Source: Xestospongia muta
Taxonomy: Eukaryota > Porifera > Demospongiae > Haplosclerida > Petrosiidae
NCBI GenBank assembly: GCA_963693285.1
Contig: OY848920.1
Coordinates: forward strand, 3,981,135-4,045,134
DNA length: 64,000 nucleotides
Direction of reading: 5' to 3'
The notes beneath the pieces are model-generated. The model was not told the origin of the DNA. It saw only the letters and a program-made list of their open reading frames with translations, and did not search any database. Every line of letters begins with the position of its first letter. The first letter of the stretch is position 1. Below are positions 47,251 through 58,552 of this stretch, piece after piece. Position numbers and translations under genes: made by a program.

Positions 47251-48609
47251 AATCAACTAAATACTTACAAAATATAATGTTTACTTTTACAAACTGAGGT
47301 GAAACAAAAGGTCGGAGGTGACTTTGTACAAGGCCTCCTGGATAAGTGTTAGCCAATATTTGCATAGTATCCGCCTTCAGCTAATACCCACAAAATAATT
47401 GTGATCAAGTGACCAGTACAACAACAAACATGTATATACCTTATTAGTTATCTGTTTTAGTGCGATTAAAGTAGATAACTTGTATGCTAGTATATCTCTA
47501 GAACTTGATGCTGAGTGAGTGTGTAACATAAAGCAGTAACAAGACCAACTTACTCTCTTTCTTTGTAATGTCTACAACGCAAGTTTGACAAAGGATAGCA
47601 CTCAAATCCTAAGCATCATATAAATCTAATATGTTTATTCATTCGTCTATCCTATCAACTGTCCATCCATCCATCCATCCATCTATCCAACCAATCTTTA
47701 GTAAACCATTTCTTTGTTTCAATACTGACTTTTCTAGGACAGCACAATTGGTTATATCTTGTTCTTCGTCATCTTGTTGCTTATTGGTAGTTAGCAATCT
47801 CTTTAGAATATTTAAACGAGGTAATGAAGCCAGTTTAGCCTGTTTATATTCAGATAATAAAGTATCATGGATTTATTAATTAACTTTAGCCTTTTGAGCT
47901 TTCAAACTAATGTTCTCATCCTGAGAAAAATTTAATGCTTTCCTTAATGAATCAATCTATAGGGTATATCATGTGATTATCATGTAATTTAATTGTATTG
48001 CCTGCTTGAGCTAAAAGTAGTGGAGAGCTTTTAGTAGTATTCTTAAGCAGTACAGAAGTTTTGCTACTGTCCACTATAGTGTGGTGGCTACCAGTGCCGT
48101 GTTTGCTGAGTTAAAGCAGTTCAAAGCTGTTTGCACAGTAACAGACACATACACACACACACACTAACAGATCTAGACTACAGTACCCTCGTTATGCACC
48201 CACATGTAGTGAGGTTAATCAGTCACTGTTCATAACATAAGAGTCAACAAATCAAGTGTATAAGTGTACATAAGGTAGATAGACATGTAATACACTGTAT
48301 TGTAATGAAAAACAAAGTAGAAATTTTTTCATTTGATTGAATCTACTGTATGGTCAATGAACATGTGTTTTCAGTCTTTAAAGTTAAGAACAAGACATGA
48401 CTACCTACAAACTGATCACAATTATTCATAACATGTACAAAACATTCCTGTGTTCAAATTATAACTGATACAATCAACATCAAACCACTTTGAAGTGAAT
48501 TGAGACTAATTTCATTTTTCAATCACATTCTACTGATGTACATTGTGTGTGAACAATGTTGATTATAACTGAATTGAATACACTTTACAGTAGTAGTCTG
48601 AACACCACT
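47251..48609. other. intergenic DNA with small simple repeats
   Basis: Includes (ATCC)n at about 47664-47690 and (CA)n near 48150-48165. A minus-strand stretch at about 47284-47370 (MQILANTYPGGLVQSHLRPF) could be an exon but lacks a recognised domain. Confidence 0.4.
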
Positions 48610-50030
48610 ATTAATAACCTCATTAATTAATAATAATAACTTATTACTCTTACCTGTACTAAGATATTGACGTATTAGATCAGCTGTCACCTTGTCATCA
48701 ACGATAGGACTCTCGATAGTAGTAATCACTGTTTCCCAAGTATCAGGGGATGGTTGAGTTTCTTTCCAGATGTTGATGACTTCATTAAGTTTGATTAGAT
48801 TGTGGAACTCACGTTGCTTTAAACTGTCCAAAACATTGCGACGTACTTGTAATGATAATCCAATATCATACCATTTGTGTCTAATACCAAATAATAGCTT
48901 AAACAATTCATATTTTGTAGGAGTCTCCTTTAATATACTTGTAATATCTGGGATAACAAGAAAATAATTATTATAACAAACTGTCATATTACAAATTAAT
49001 TAATGCCCTTAAAGTTATAATTTTAAATGTATATTTTATTGATTAAGTGTTGACAAATGAAAACTTCAATTATCAATAAATGGACATGGAATTTAATACA
49101 GAAACTTGGAATATAAAATTGGAATTATATTTATACAATTAACTAGGACATCTACATGTACTACTATTCTTCTACTGTTAATAACATTTACTGTTTATCA
49201 TTCAATGACTTCACTCACACTGATCTAACAAATTTACTACTTATATTACAATGGTTTGTGATTGGGCTATAAATAGAATATGTGGTATGTCAAACAAATA
49301 CTAAATAAAGTGGACATTGAACACATTAGGGTGGGACTAATTATTAGCTAGTAATACATGGACAGTTATCTTTGTTACTGTCTACAATTATAATGATCAT
49401 TTACTTGCTGCCATTTTTATGTAAATATACTTTCTCGGTACTACTACATAGTGTAGTCAGGAGTTATCTGACTTGTTAACAAATGTCAGGTCAGACCTGA
49501 CATTTCTTTTAACATACCAATTCAGTGATCTAAAAGATACAAAATTTATCATTAACTAATTTTAAAATCCATATATAATATAATTAAATTAAAATATTTG
49601 TTGATTACATATTGTTATAGGGTACAGTCTTATATTGAGATACCTACTTGTTTAACACAAGAAAGGATGTCAGGTGACTTTAGATAAATTCGTTGACATT
49701 ATAAGATGATACATCACTTATAGGGAAGAAGACAGAATACATTCTAATTTATGCAGCTGATGATGTAATAGGTTTCAAGCATTCTGATTGGTTAGCTAAA
49801 ATGTAGTTTAAATGCCAAGATATTGGACTTAAGTCACCAAATATTTCTCTCATTCAAGAGAACAATCATCTGAACACTACACTAAGAAGGATCAAGTTTG
49901 ATCATCTTAGTATACACTAAGGAGGGTCCAATTTACTGAACTAGTCTCATATAGTATTAACATTAATAATGACCAGTTTAATATAGCAATCTTGTATATA
50001 AGACCAATGAACAATCAAGAAGATACAAAT
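48610..50030 (-). repeat. segmental duplication with promoter (copy 2)
   Basis: Counterpart of 25450-26860 in the same order. The upstream block with CACTTATAGGGAAGAAGAC and ATTCTGATTGGTTAGC is retained, as is the second half of the promoter region. Confidence 0.75.
48654..49414 (-). CDS. death-domain gene, 5' part
   Basis: Start exon 49405-49414 (MAA, donor GTAAAT) and death-domain exon 48654-48947, intact and phase 1-1. The domain reads KWYDIGLSLQVRRNVLDSLK, INIWKETQPSPDTWETVI and ESPIVDDKVTADLIRQYL. It is the closest relative of 25489-25776. A donor GTAAGA follows. I find no later exon within the next 10 kb, so the gene may be a short protein, a dead head, or continue through exons too diverged to see. 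Confidence 0.6.
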
Positions 50031-50565
50031 ATTTAGACCATAATCCATGCATTTTTGTCATACATGTTTCAGATGACTTATATATGAGGTTGATAATCAA
50101 GCTAGACCATTTTGTTTGTTGTGCACGAGGAGGAGAGTCTAGTTTGATAGGCTATTTATTAAGTAGCTATTGTTGATTTATATAGAATATACTGATCCAA
50201 AGTCCATTAACACTCCCAAAACTTTAAATGTGTCAGTGGTCAAAATAATCATATTGAATCACTGAGCTTAATTAACTAAAATCTACTGCCATAATTGAAT
50301 TAATAACTATGTATAATAACCATACATTGTCAATGATTTAAAACATTTGCAACTGTGTTGTTGCTTGAGAAGTATGAGAATTTGATGGAATGTTTGCAAT
50401 GGAAGATCAAAATATTGACATAAGTAATTGAAATCAAAGATAAGCACAACATGTTTTCATATCATCTTATATATACATGTGCAATGAATGCATAGATGTA
50501 AGAACTGAAGAAGAAGGAAGAAAGATCATTGTAAAGACGTCAGTTAATAACAAGGATTTTAAAAA
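49415..50565. promoter_or_regulatory. divergent promoter region
   Basis: 1,151 bp between a death-domain gene start (minus) and the intact fibrinogen-like gene (plus). The left 600 bp are the duplicated death-gene promoter; the right part is unique. No TATA box can be named with confidence in such AT-rich DNA. Confidence 0.4.
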
Positions 50566-51711
50566 ATGTCAAAATTTTCGATTTTTCCAAGTCTTTTCAT
50601 CTTCTTTGAGTTATATGTCATTATCACAACAGCTAATGAAACCAGTTCTAACGTTTTTGTTGATGTTAATGTTTATTATCCATCATTTGAGTGTGGTTAT
50701 CATTTACCACAATCTCTAAACAAGTTATCTGAGTCCTTATCTCTTCCCACTGTTGACAAATGTATTGGAGTTGAATATATTAACAATGGTGTTACATTCT
50801 ATCAATCACAACAATGTGTCGAGATAATTGACAAGGATCAACATAACATTATAGCAGAAAATGAACTGCAAGAAGAGCTTGAACAGATTTCTAAGTTCAT
50901 AAGCATTTTTAACAATGTATTTTCCAACTGCACTCAGGTCTCCAAAAAAAACAGGTCAGCTCCCTCTGGGTACTACACAATAAGAGCTCCAGATGGTTCT
51001 CTTATATCAGTCTATTGTGATATGGAGGGTAGTAACTGTGATAATAAGGGAGGTTGGATGAGAGTGGGCTATCTCAACATGAGTGAACCTAATGCTTTGT
51101 GTTCTCCTGGACTGTATACTTATAACTTTAATAGCACATATCATCCTTTATGTGACAGATTTAACAGAAGTAGTGGTGGATGTAATAGCACGTTCTTTAG
51201 CACTCATGGTATTTCTTATCAACATATTTGTGGACAAGTCAGAGGATATCAGTATAGAATTGCAGATGGCATTTATCCTAATGATGATAATTCCAATGAC
51301 AGTATTGATGGATATTATGTTGATGGTGTCTCAATAACTCACGGTAGTAATCCTAGGAAACACATCTGGACCTACATCTGTGGTCAATTAGAACATGGAA
51401 CAAATCATCAAAACTGTCCCTGTAACAATGGCTCTGAAGCTACTTTACCTTCATATGTGGGTAATGACTATTACTGTGAATCAGCAGGACCAAAAAATGG
51501 CTGGCCGAACGATGTTTTTACTGATATACTATGGGATGGACAAAATTGTCCTGGTATTGAGGCCACCTGTTGTACTTCACCCAAAATGCCTTGGTTCTTG
51601 AAGACACTAACTAATTTGATTACTGATAACATTGAAGTGAGAATGTGTACCAGTCAGGGTTATCCTGATGAAGCCACTCCAATAGATATCATAGAGTTAT
51701 TTGTTCGCTAA
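50566..51711 (+). CDS. secreted fibrinogen-related protein, intact
   Basis: A 381-residue protein from one uninterrupted exon, starting at an ATG. A signal peptide is likely (FPSLFIFFELYVIITTA), with cleavage before NETSS. Residues of about 80-115 look helical. The fibrinogen-type N-terminal subdomain follows (SGYYTIRAPDGSLISVYCDM, then GGWMRVGYLNM). The rest is the cysteine-rich half usual in sponge and cnidarian relatives: CGQVRGYQ, YYVDGVSITHG, CPCNNGS, ILWDGQNC, CCTSPKMPWFLKTL, then DNIEVRMC. The classic calcium-binding fibrinogen end is absent. Many N-glycosylation sites (NxT/NxS) are present. Family knowledge: fibrinogen-related proteins bind glycans or microbes outside cells; the role here is inferred. 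Confidence 0.85.
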   Translation: MSKFSIFPSLFIFFELYVIITTANETSSNVFVDVNVYYPSFECGYHLPQSLNKLSESLSLPTVDKCIGVEYINNGVTFYQSQQCVEIIDKDQHNIIAENELQEELEQISKFISIFNNVFSNCTQVSKKNRSAPSGYYTIRAPDGSLISVYCDMEGSNCDNKGGWMRVGYLNMSEPNALCSPGLYTYNFNSTYHPLCDRFNRSSGGCNSTFFSTHGISYQHICGQVRGYQYRIADGIYPNDDNSNDSIDGYYVDGVSITHGSNPRKHIWTYICGQLEHGTNHQNCPCNNGSEATLPSYVGNDYYCESAGPKNGWPNDVFTDILWDGQNCPGIEATCCTSPKMPWFLKTLTNLITDNIEVRMCTSQGYPDEATPIDIIELFVR

Positions 51712-51759
51712 ACAAACATAGTAGTTGTATTGTAGCCAAGTATTTATATAATGTGAGAA

Positions 51760-52330
51760 TGTATTAGTATGTTGATATAACTGTTACTGCTTTATATTGT
51801 GTTCATTTAAAATAGTTGAAAAATAATAGCATTATATGGTATTACTGTTTTTAATTGTGAAAAATGATAATGAGAATCCATCAGATATTATAAAACTATG
51901 CAGTAACACAACACTAGCGTTTTTTTGTGTGAGTTGATAACAGTCTACTGTCAGGGTTTCATCTACAGGGGGCAAGGGGGAAGCTTCTTTCCTAAATCCC
52001 TGACTTCCCCCTAAAATATCTCAAAAACAATTCAAACTATACAAACACACCCTTTAATCTTAATGCTACTTACTTGTTAATGTGGTCAAAACAGTCTTCT
52101 TTCATTTTTTATTATCTCCGTATAAAATCAATGGAATACGACAATAGTAATGAAAACAATATTATGTTACTTTCAGTTTACATCCAAGAATTGAGTAATC
52201 ATGACTTGCTTGTGTTATCCTTATAAGTAATTGCCTCATAATATTTGTTGACTCTCTAATCTTCACAAATCCAGTTATGACATTAGCATTTTAAAAACAA
52301 ATATAAGGATAATGTATGCTAATGTCACTA
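51760..52330 (+). repeat. 3' flank of the intact gene, duplicated at 57.2 kb
   Basis: Phrases such as AACTGTTACTGCTTTAT and TATGTTACTTTCAGTTTACA recur at 57190-57660, downstream of a relic copy. This links the 56.5-57.2 kb relic to the intact gene by descent. Confidence 0.7.
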
Positions 52331-52391
52331 TCAGTTCAGTCAGTTAACTTAACAGCAGTACATGTTGGTTGATTGTCAGATTATTATCATG

Positions 52392-52720
52392 GGAAGGTTT
52401 TAAGTGAGTTCAAAGGTCAATGTTAAAATCTTCCTTCAGTTGAATGTATAGCTTTCACTTTATATGGGGTAATTTTACACCATTTCCAGTTGATGGTGTC
52501 AACTGGTGTAAAATTGTGCCATATAATAGAAAAGGAAATTACTGTGGGTGGAAATTAAATGAGTAAATCCCTTAATTAGCCAATTGGTGTAAAATTACCT
52601 CATAATAATACGTAGATAGAATACTATACTGAAGGATTTTAAACTAAAAACAATAGTATAAACTTGGACCTAGAGTAAAATCAAGGTTGTATTGGTTTAA
52701 AATTGTCCCATGATCTACTC
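52392..52720 (+). repeat. direct repeat, copy 1
   Basis: About 325 bp repeated at 53010-53340, with phrases such as GTGCCATATAATAGAAAAGG in both. It contains several TGTAAAATT(A/G) motifs, some palindromic. Family unknown. Confidence 0.75.
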
Positions 52721-53009
52721 CAGGTTGCGTTTGTGTAAAATCATCCCATGAGAAACTCTAGGCGTAAAATCCTTTTTTACACTAAAATCTGTAGGACCAT
52801 ACTCTGTGTACTTCCCATATGATGGAGTTTCAAAAGAAGCATCATATGATGATAAAGATATGAAAATTATTGACTGATGATTATAATTACTGATCTTATA
52901 AATATTCAATTCATTATAGTGTTAAAACAGTGTTATGAACTGAATTCATTTACTCAAACATATACACCGTTAACTTTCCACCTTAGTACTCTTGTTCAGT
53001 ATTTTATAA

Positions 53010-53340
53010 TGGAAAAATTTTAATGAGTTCAAAGGTCATTATTAAAATCTTCCTTCAGTTGAATGTGTAGCTTTCACTTTATATGGGATATTTTACACAA
53101 TTTCCAGTTGAGGGTGGCAACTAGTGTAAAATTGTGCCATATAATAGAAAAGGAAATTACTGTGGAAGGAAATTAAATGAGTAAACCCCTTAATTAGTCA
53201 ATTGGTGTAAAATTACACCATAATAATACAAAGATAGATGACTTCACTGAGGGATTTTAAACTAAAATCAATAGTATAAGCTTGGCCCTAGAGTAAAATC
53301 AAGGTTGTATTAGTTTAAATTTGTCCCATGAGTAATTCTA
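53010..53340 (+). repeat. direct repeat, copy 2
   Basis: Second copy, offset by about 618 bp. It ends close to the next fibrinogen-like relic. Confidence 0.75.
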
Positions 53341-53386
53341 GGCATAAAATCCTTTTTTTAAACTAACTTCTCCATAACCTGTGAAT

Positions 53387-53625
53387 CTAGAAATCCTGCT
53401 GTGAGCCTGTGACAACATCTATAAATGTTCTGTATTCTAATGATTCATTGTGGGATGAACAACAGTGTGCAAGCTTAGAACAGCCATGTTGTATTTACCC
53501 AAAGATGCCGTGGTTCACAAAAAAACCAATGAAACTATATACATCACAAGACATTTGATTGAAAATGATGACTAATGAAAGGACATACAATGAAGAACTT
53601 CTGTTTATGTTGTTGGATTCCACAT
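53387..53625 (+). pseudogene. fibrinogen-related C-terminal fragment
   Basis: Reads NDSLWDEQQCASLEQPCC then IYPKMPWFTKK, matching the end of the intact protein, then hits stops. The N-terminal two thirds are missing. Confidence 0.7.
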
Positions 53626-54547
53626 CCACTAAGTATATACATAATCAATTACAAAATTAATTGTTTCAATATGAGCAGCGTACAAAAGCTGAATGTCTAA
53701 AAAACTGAATATATGTAGTAATAATTATGCACATGTTTACAAAAGCATCTTACAGTGATTCATTGTTTGCAAAATGTTATAAACTGACATGTGTAGCTTA
53801 TAAAAAATATTGTAGTATCATACAATTACTAGTAAGTAATTGCTGATTGACTTGTTGATGTCATGTGATCACTTCTCAAATTAGTCTTGTTTCGGTTTTG
53901 GATTTTTAATGTCTTTTAAAATCATATATACTAATGTCAATGAAATACACATACTAATTGAAAATAACTTCTACCATATAATTCTGAAAATCATGAAAAT
54001 AAAATTATGATTATTGTATTGTCATGCAGCAGAAATAGTGCCTGCCATTCTATGTACTTATAGCTATAGCAATTTTTGTATTGTAAAGGAGAAGGAGACT
54101 TTAATTTCATTGGTCAGACAATTCTGGTACAAAGCATTTATGTAACTAACTACTGATGCACATCAGTGGCAACTAATGCATAATTTGGACTATAAAACAT
54201 ACACAATTAAATGTTATCTGATTTGTGAAAAAGGGACCTCTTCTATCAAACAATTAAAACATTGTATGTACATAAGCAATTTTTTAATAAAATGCTTACT
54301 AATTTTTGCATTTCAAGTTATCCATTATTTTTAAACTGAGATATAATTTAGTAAACATCTTTGAAAACATATAATTGTGTACATAACGACTGTATATTTT
54401 GATATGTTTTAACAGAAGTTATCACTTTCACCAAGGCAACTCACAAATAGAATTATCTCTTCTGTCAGTGCAGAATTACTGTACATGTTAACATTTCAAG
54501 AAAAATGGTAAAATATCAAACCATTGATGTTTTTTTCTATTATACAG
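53626..54547. other. fibrinogen-gene flank, non-coding
   Basis: From about 54180 it matches the flanks near 40440 and 56330 (ATTTGGACTATAAAACATA). It probably contains intron or promoter of the next copy. Confidence 0.45.
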
Positions 54548-55735
54548 GATTCTTCTCACAGATATAGTTAGTGTTAAAGTTTACTCACCTCCATGCACAT
54601 CACTAAAATGTGGTCGTGATCTCTTCTACTCTATGAAAAATCTGTTTGAGATATCATCTCCTCCTGTTAATAACAGTATGACTTGCATTGGAAAGAAGTA
54701 TGTGAACAATAGTTTTAATTTCTATGCATCACAAATGTGTTCTGATATTTCTGACGAGTGTCATCGTAACTTTAATCATAACAATGAACTACTAAGACAG
54801 TTACAAGACATGTTGCAGTTTATAGACATTTTTAACTCTGCATTCTCCAACTGCTCTCATGTCTTTCAAAAAATCCCTTCAGTTTCCTCTGGCTACTACA
54901 CATTGAAAGCTGTTAATGGTTCCTTAATATCTGTCTACTGTGATGACAATGCTTTTGACAACTGCTCTCAAGTCTTCAAAGAAAACAATTCACCTCTGTC
55001 TGGGTACTACACAATAGGAGCTCCTAATGGTTCTCTTATATCAGTCTATTGTGATATGGAGGGTAGTAACTGTGATGATAAGGGAGGATGGATGAGATTG
55101 GTGTACGAAATTAGTGCTACTTGTCCAAGTGGTCTAATCAGTTATTTTTTTCCAATTATTAGTTATCCACTTTGTGATCGACCTCGTCCTTCAAATGGTG
55201 GCTGTAATTCCATCATTTTCTCTACTTTTGGTCTCAACTATTCTCAAGTATGTGGAGAAGTCAGAGGATACCATCTTGGAAATGTTATGGTATTTATGAT
55301 AATAATAAAGAATCTCCTTCACTTTAAGGGACTTATGTTGATGGTGTGTCTATTACTCATTGGTAATAACCCTCGTCATCATGTTTGGACATATATAGCA
55401 GGGCAAAGAGAAACTGGCAGAAACCAATGGGCTTGTCCCTGTAATAATTGCAGCACAGAAACTATACCACAATATGTTGGTGATGACTACTACTGCGAGT
55501 CTGGCTCTCATGTTTATGAACCTTATACATTCCACTATGATGATCCACTTTGGGATGGCAAAAATGTGACTACTTAGAGTTTCCATGCTGTGCATTTCCT
55601 AACATGCCATGGTTTGTCAAGTCCCTTAATCAATCATTTACTGATGATATTGAACTAAGAATGTGTACCAGTGAAGGATATCCTGATGAATCTACTCCAG
55701 TAGAGATAATTGAGTTAAATGTATGTTCGCTAAGT
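54548..55735 (+). pseudogene. fibrinogen-related gene with frameshifts
   Basis: After an acceptor (TTATACAG near 54547) the frame is open from CTSLKCGRDLFYSMKN to the middle. The copy then runs out of frame between GYHLGN and GNNPRHHVWTY, where the right reading (TYVDGVSITH) lies in another frame with a stop. A further single-base shift occurs in the DDPLWDGKN region, causing the stop at 55575-55577; the correct end (FPCCAFPNMPWFVKSLNQS) is in another frame to about 55735. The N-terminal fibrinogen motif is present twice (see findings). It is a recent pseudogene, unless the shifts are sequencing errors. Confidence 0.8.
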
Positions 55736-56420
55736 TCTATTATTAATATTTTAATCGTCTTTCTAGTTTTAGTGTACTTGCTCCTTTTTTTGAACATGTG
55801 CATAGTTAATTAATACTTTTAAAGTATTATTTTTGCATAATAGCACTGTTAATATTCAGACCCCTACAAAGTGCCCAATAATCAACAATTCACACAAACT
55901 GATATTTCTAACCACACACCTTGATACTTTATCCTCTGGAATACCAATCATTGCTGTGTCTGTAGTAATAACAAGTCACTAGGGGCTCAACATATTACAC
56001 ATTAGTTTTTCCCTTTTTCTATTTACCCAGCATAATTTTATTAGAAATACAAATTTTGTTTGTTGTTTTTTCTTTGTAACAGTATTATTGATTTCTGATG
56101 ATATTTATATCCAAGACAAGCCACACTAGTCAATAACTATTAAACTTTTTCTCTGCTTGTTTGTGCCAATTCAAACACATATTGTTTGTTCATTTATAGC
56201 TTTTGATAAATGTATATAAAGCAAACAAATGACATGTAGGAAAATATAATCTGATGTGTTGATTTGTCCTCAAGAATAATGAGGACAAGTCAACACATCA
56301 GATTATCTTTCTGTCTTATTATATAGTACATAATTTGGACTATAAAATATACACAGTTAAATATTACTGTCAGTTCTGTCAGTGCAGAATTACTGTACAT
56401 GTATGTGAACATTTCAATGA
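55736..56420 (+). repeat. fibrinogen gene 3' flank, third copy
   Basis: Closely matches 39880-40330. It ends with the hairpin described separately. Confidence 0.7.
56249..56303. repeat. 24-bp hairpin
   Basis: Arms of 24 bp with one mismatch, 7-base loop AGAATAA. Arm start ATCTGATGTGTTGATTTG. Related but less perfect sequence is at about 40378-40432. Confidence 0.85.
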
Positions 56421-56465
56421 AATATTAAAATATGAAACTATTGCTGTTTTATTTCTATTGTGCAG

Positions 56466-57215
56466 GATTGTTCTCAGAGATATTGCTATGTTAAAATTTA
56501 TATAAACCTCAATATCACAACCATGTTATGATATCCTTGATGAGTGTCATCGTAACTTTAGTCCTAACAATGAACTACTAGGACAATTACAAGAGATGTA
56601 TATACTCAACTTTGCATTCTCCAACTGCTCTAAGTCTTTCAAGTAAAACTATATCTCCCTCTATAGTCTAGCTACTACACAATGAGAGCTGCAAATGGTT
56701 CCATAATATCTGTCTACTGCAGGCTTTTTTTCTTAATTGCTCTCAGATTCTCAATGAATGCAGCTTTGCTCCATCAATTTATTTCACAATACTAGCTCCT
56801 AATGATTCTCTTATATCAGTGTATTACAATATGGAGAGTAGTAACTGTGATAATAAAGGAGGCAGGTTGTGAGTGTGCTACCTTAACATGAGTGTGCTAT
56901 ATTATGTGAATGTTATCTTTCCACCAGAACTAACAATAAAACAGAATAACAACACTAGATATAGTCTTGTAGTTGACCAGTTTCATCATTTTGTAGTAAA
57001 CAAGTGAGAAGATATCAGTATGGTTCATCAGATGGTTTTCACCAGACTTAATATAAGGGGTGGAGTGTCTGTTGATAATCCAAATATTGATAATATTTAT
57101 GTTGATGGTGTATCTATTACATATGATGGTAATCCTTGTAAACATGCATGGACATTTGGAGTGGATCTGGTTGATAGCCTTGTTAATGACAGTTGTATTA
57201 GTATATTCATATAAC
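56466..57215 (+). pseudogene. fibrinogen-related gene relic
   Basis: An acceptor-like TTCTATTGTGCAG is followed by heavily broken fragments: GAGTGTCATCGTAACTTTAG (ECHRNF), GGAGAGTAGTAACTGTGATA (ESNCDN) and NIYVDGVSITYDGNPCKHAW. Stops occur throughout. The 3' flank is that of the intact gene. Confidence 0.7.
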
Positions 57216-58552
57216 TGTTACTGCTTTATTGTGTTCATTTAAAATAGTTGAACAATAATAACATTATATTGTATTACTGTTTTTAATTGTGAAAAATAAT
57301 AATGAGAGTCCATTAGACATTCTAAAAATATGCAGTAACACAATACTAACATTTTATGCGTGAGTTAATAAAAGTCTACTGTGATATGGAGGGTAGTAAC
57401 TGCGATCGTATGGGAGGCTGAATGTGTGTGGGCTACCTTAGCAATAGTGAATCCTAATGCTACTTACTTGTCCAGTAGTCTAAACATTTTTCTTTCATTT
57501 TTTATATTATCTACATATAAAATCAATGCAATATGACAATAGTAATGAAAACAATATTATGTTACTTTCAGTTTACACCAAAGAATTGACTAATCATGAC
57601 TTGCTTGTTTATATTTATAAGTAGTTGCCTCACAATGACTCTCTAATCTTCAAAAAAACAGTTTAATTGTGACATTAGCATCTTTGAAACAGATATAAGT
57701 GGACATGAGTGTGGTATAGCATGAAATCATCAATGGTGGTGGAATGTGTACTCCTCACATGACTTGTGGATGTGGTGGTTCCCATGGTTATGTGATTATG
57801 TAACAGAGCAGAACTCTCCAACAGTGACTTGGGTAAGATGCCATTACTTCCTTTGTAGTCAGGGTTATAAAAGTGGTTGTGTCATCATTGTCATTCTAGA
57901 GAGAAGTAGTACAGTGCACATACAAATTTCCTTGTTTACTGTCAGTTTTCATTCTGAATCATGGCTGAATACATGTATTAATCCTCCAAAAGCTAATGAT
58001 CTTAACTTAAGCTCATTTTTCACACTTAGTAGATGTAATCGTATCTTAAAAGACGTCTATTGAGGAGCAATTCTTGAAATTGAAAGATGTAGCAACTGAA
58101 CAAGTTATTGACAGGATTGACATTTTATATACATCCAATTTTTTAAAAAATATTAACAATTTAATATCTTTATGATATTATACTCGTGTTGTCTACATAA
58201 ATTACCAAAATTATATAAAGTTAAGCTCATCATAGTGCACTTACACCAATGAATCTACTGCAGATAATGATTTCACTTTGATTATCAATTGTACTATTAA
58301 TAATAATATTAGCAGCATGTACATTTACATGAACAATACAGCAGGCATTCAAAACTATTTCTAAAATATATATGCAAGTATTTAAATTTGTTTATTTATT
58401 AATAAAAAGACAGGACAATCTACGAAGCATCAAGTTTGTGACATGTATAACTAGTAAGTTTGTTTAATTAAAATGATGTAACCATCTAAAAACTGTTTAA
58501 ATTTGAATGGAATGTATACATTTTAATAGGAGCAGTATTTAGTCTGCAAGAT
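57216..58552. other. duplicated flank with a small fibrinogen scrap
   Basis: 57371-57480 contains VYCDMEGSNCDRMGG followed by a stop, a scrap of the fibrinogen motif. 57190-57660 is the duplicated 3' flank. An ORF at 57746-58063 shows no domain and I leave it uncalled. Confidence 0.5.

Noticed and set aside
47053..47365. Minus-strand ORFs rich in SLSLSL
   Set aside because: They translate the (GA)n simple repeat; only the non-repeat end could be an exon and it has no domain.
50477..50719. Alternative upstream ORF overlapping the fibrinogen-like gene
   Set aside because: Different frame; the frame from 50566 has the signal peptide and the full domain.
57746..58063. 105-codon plus-strand ORF
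   Set aside because: No signal peptide, domain or match to the fibrinogen family; it lies in duplicated flank.
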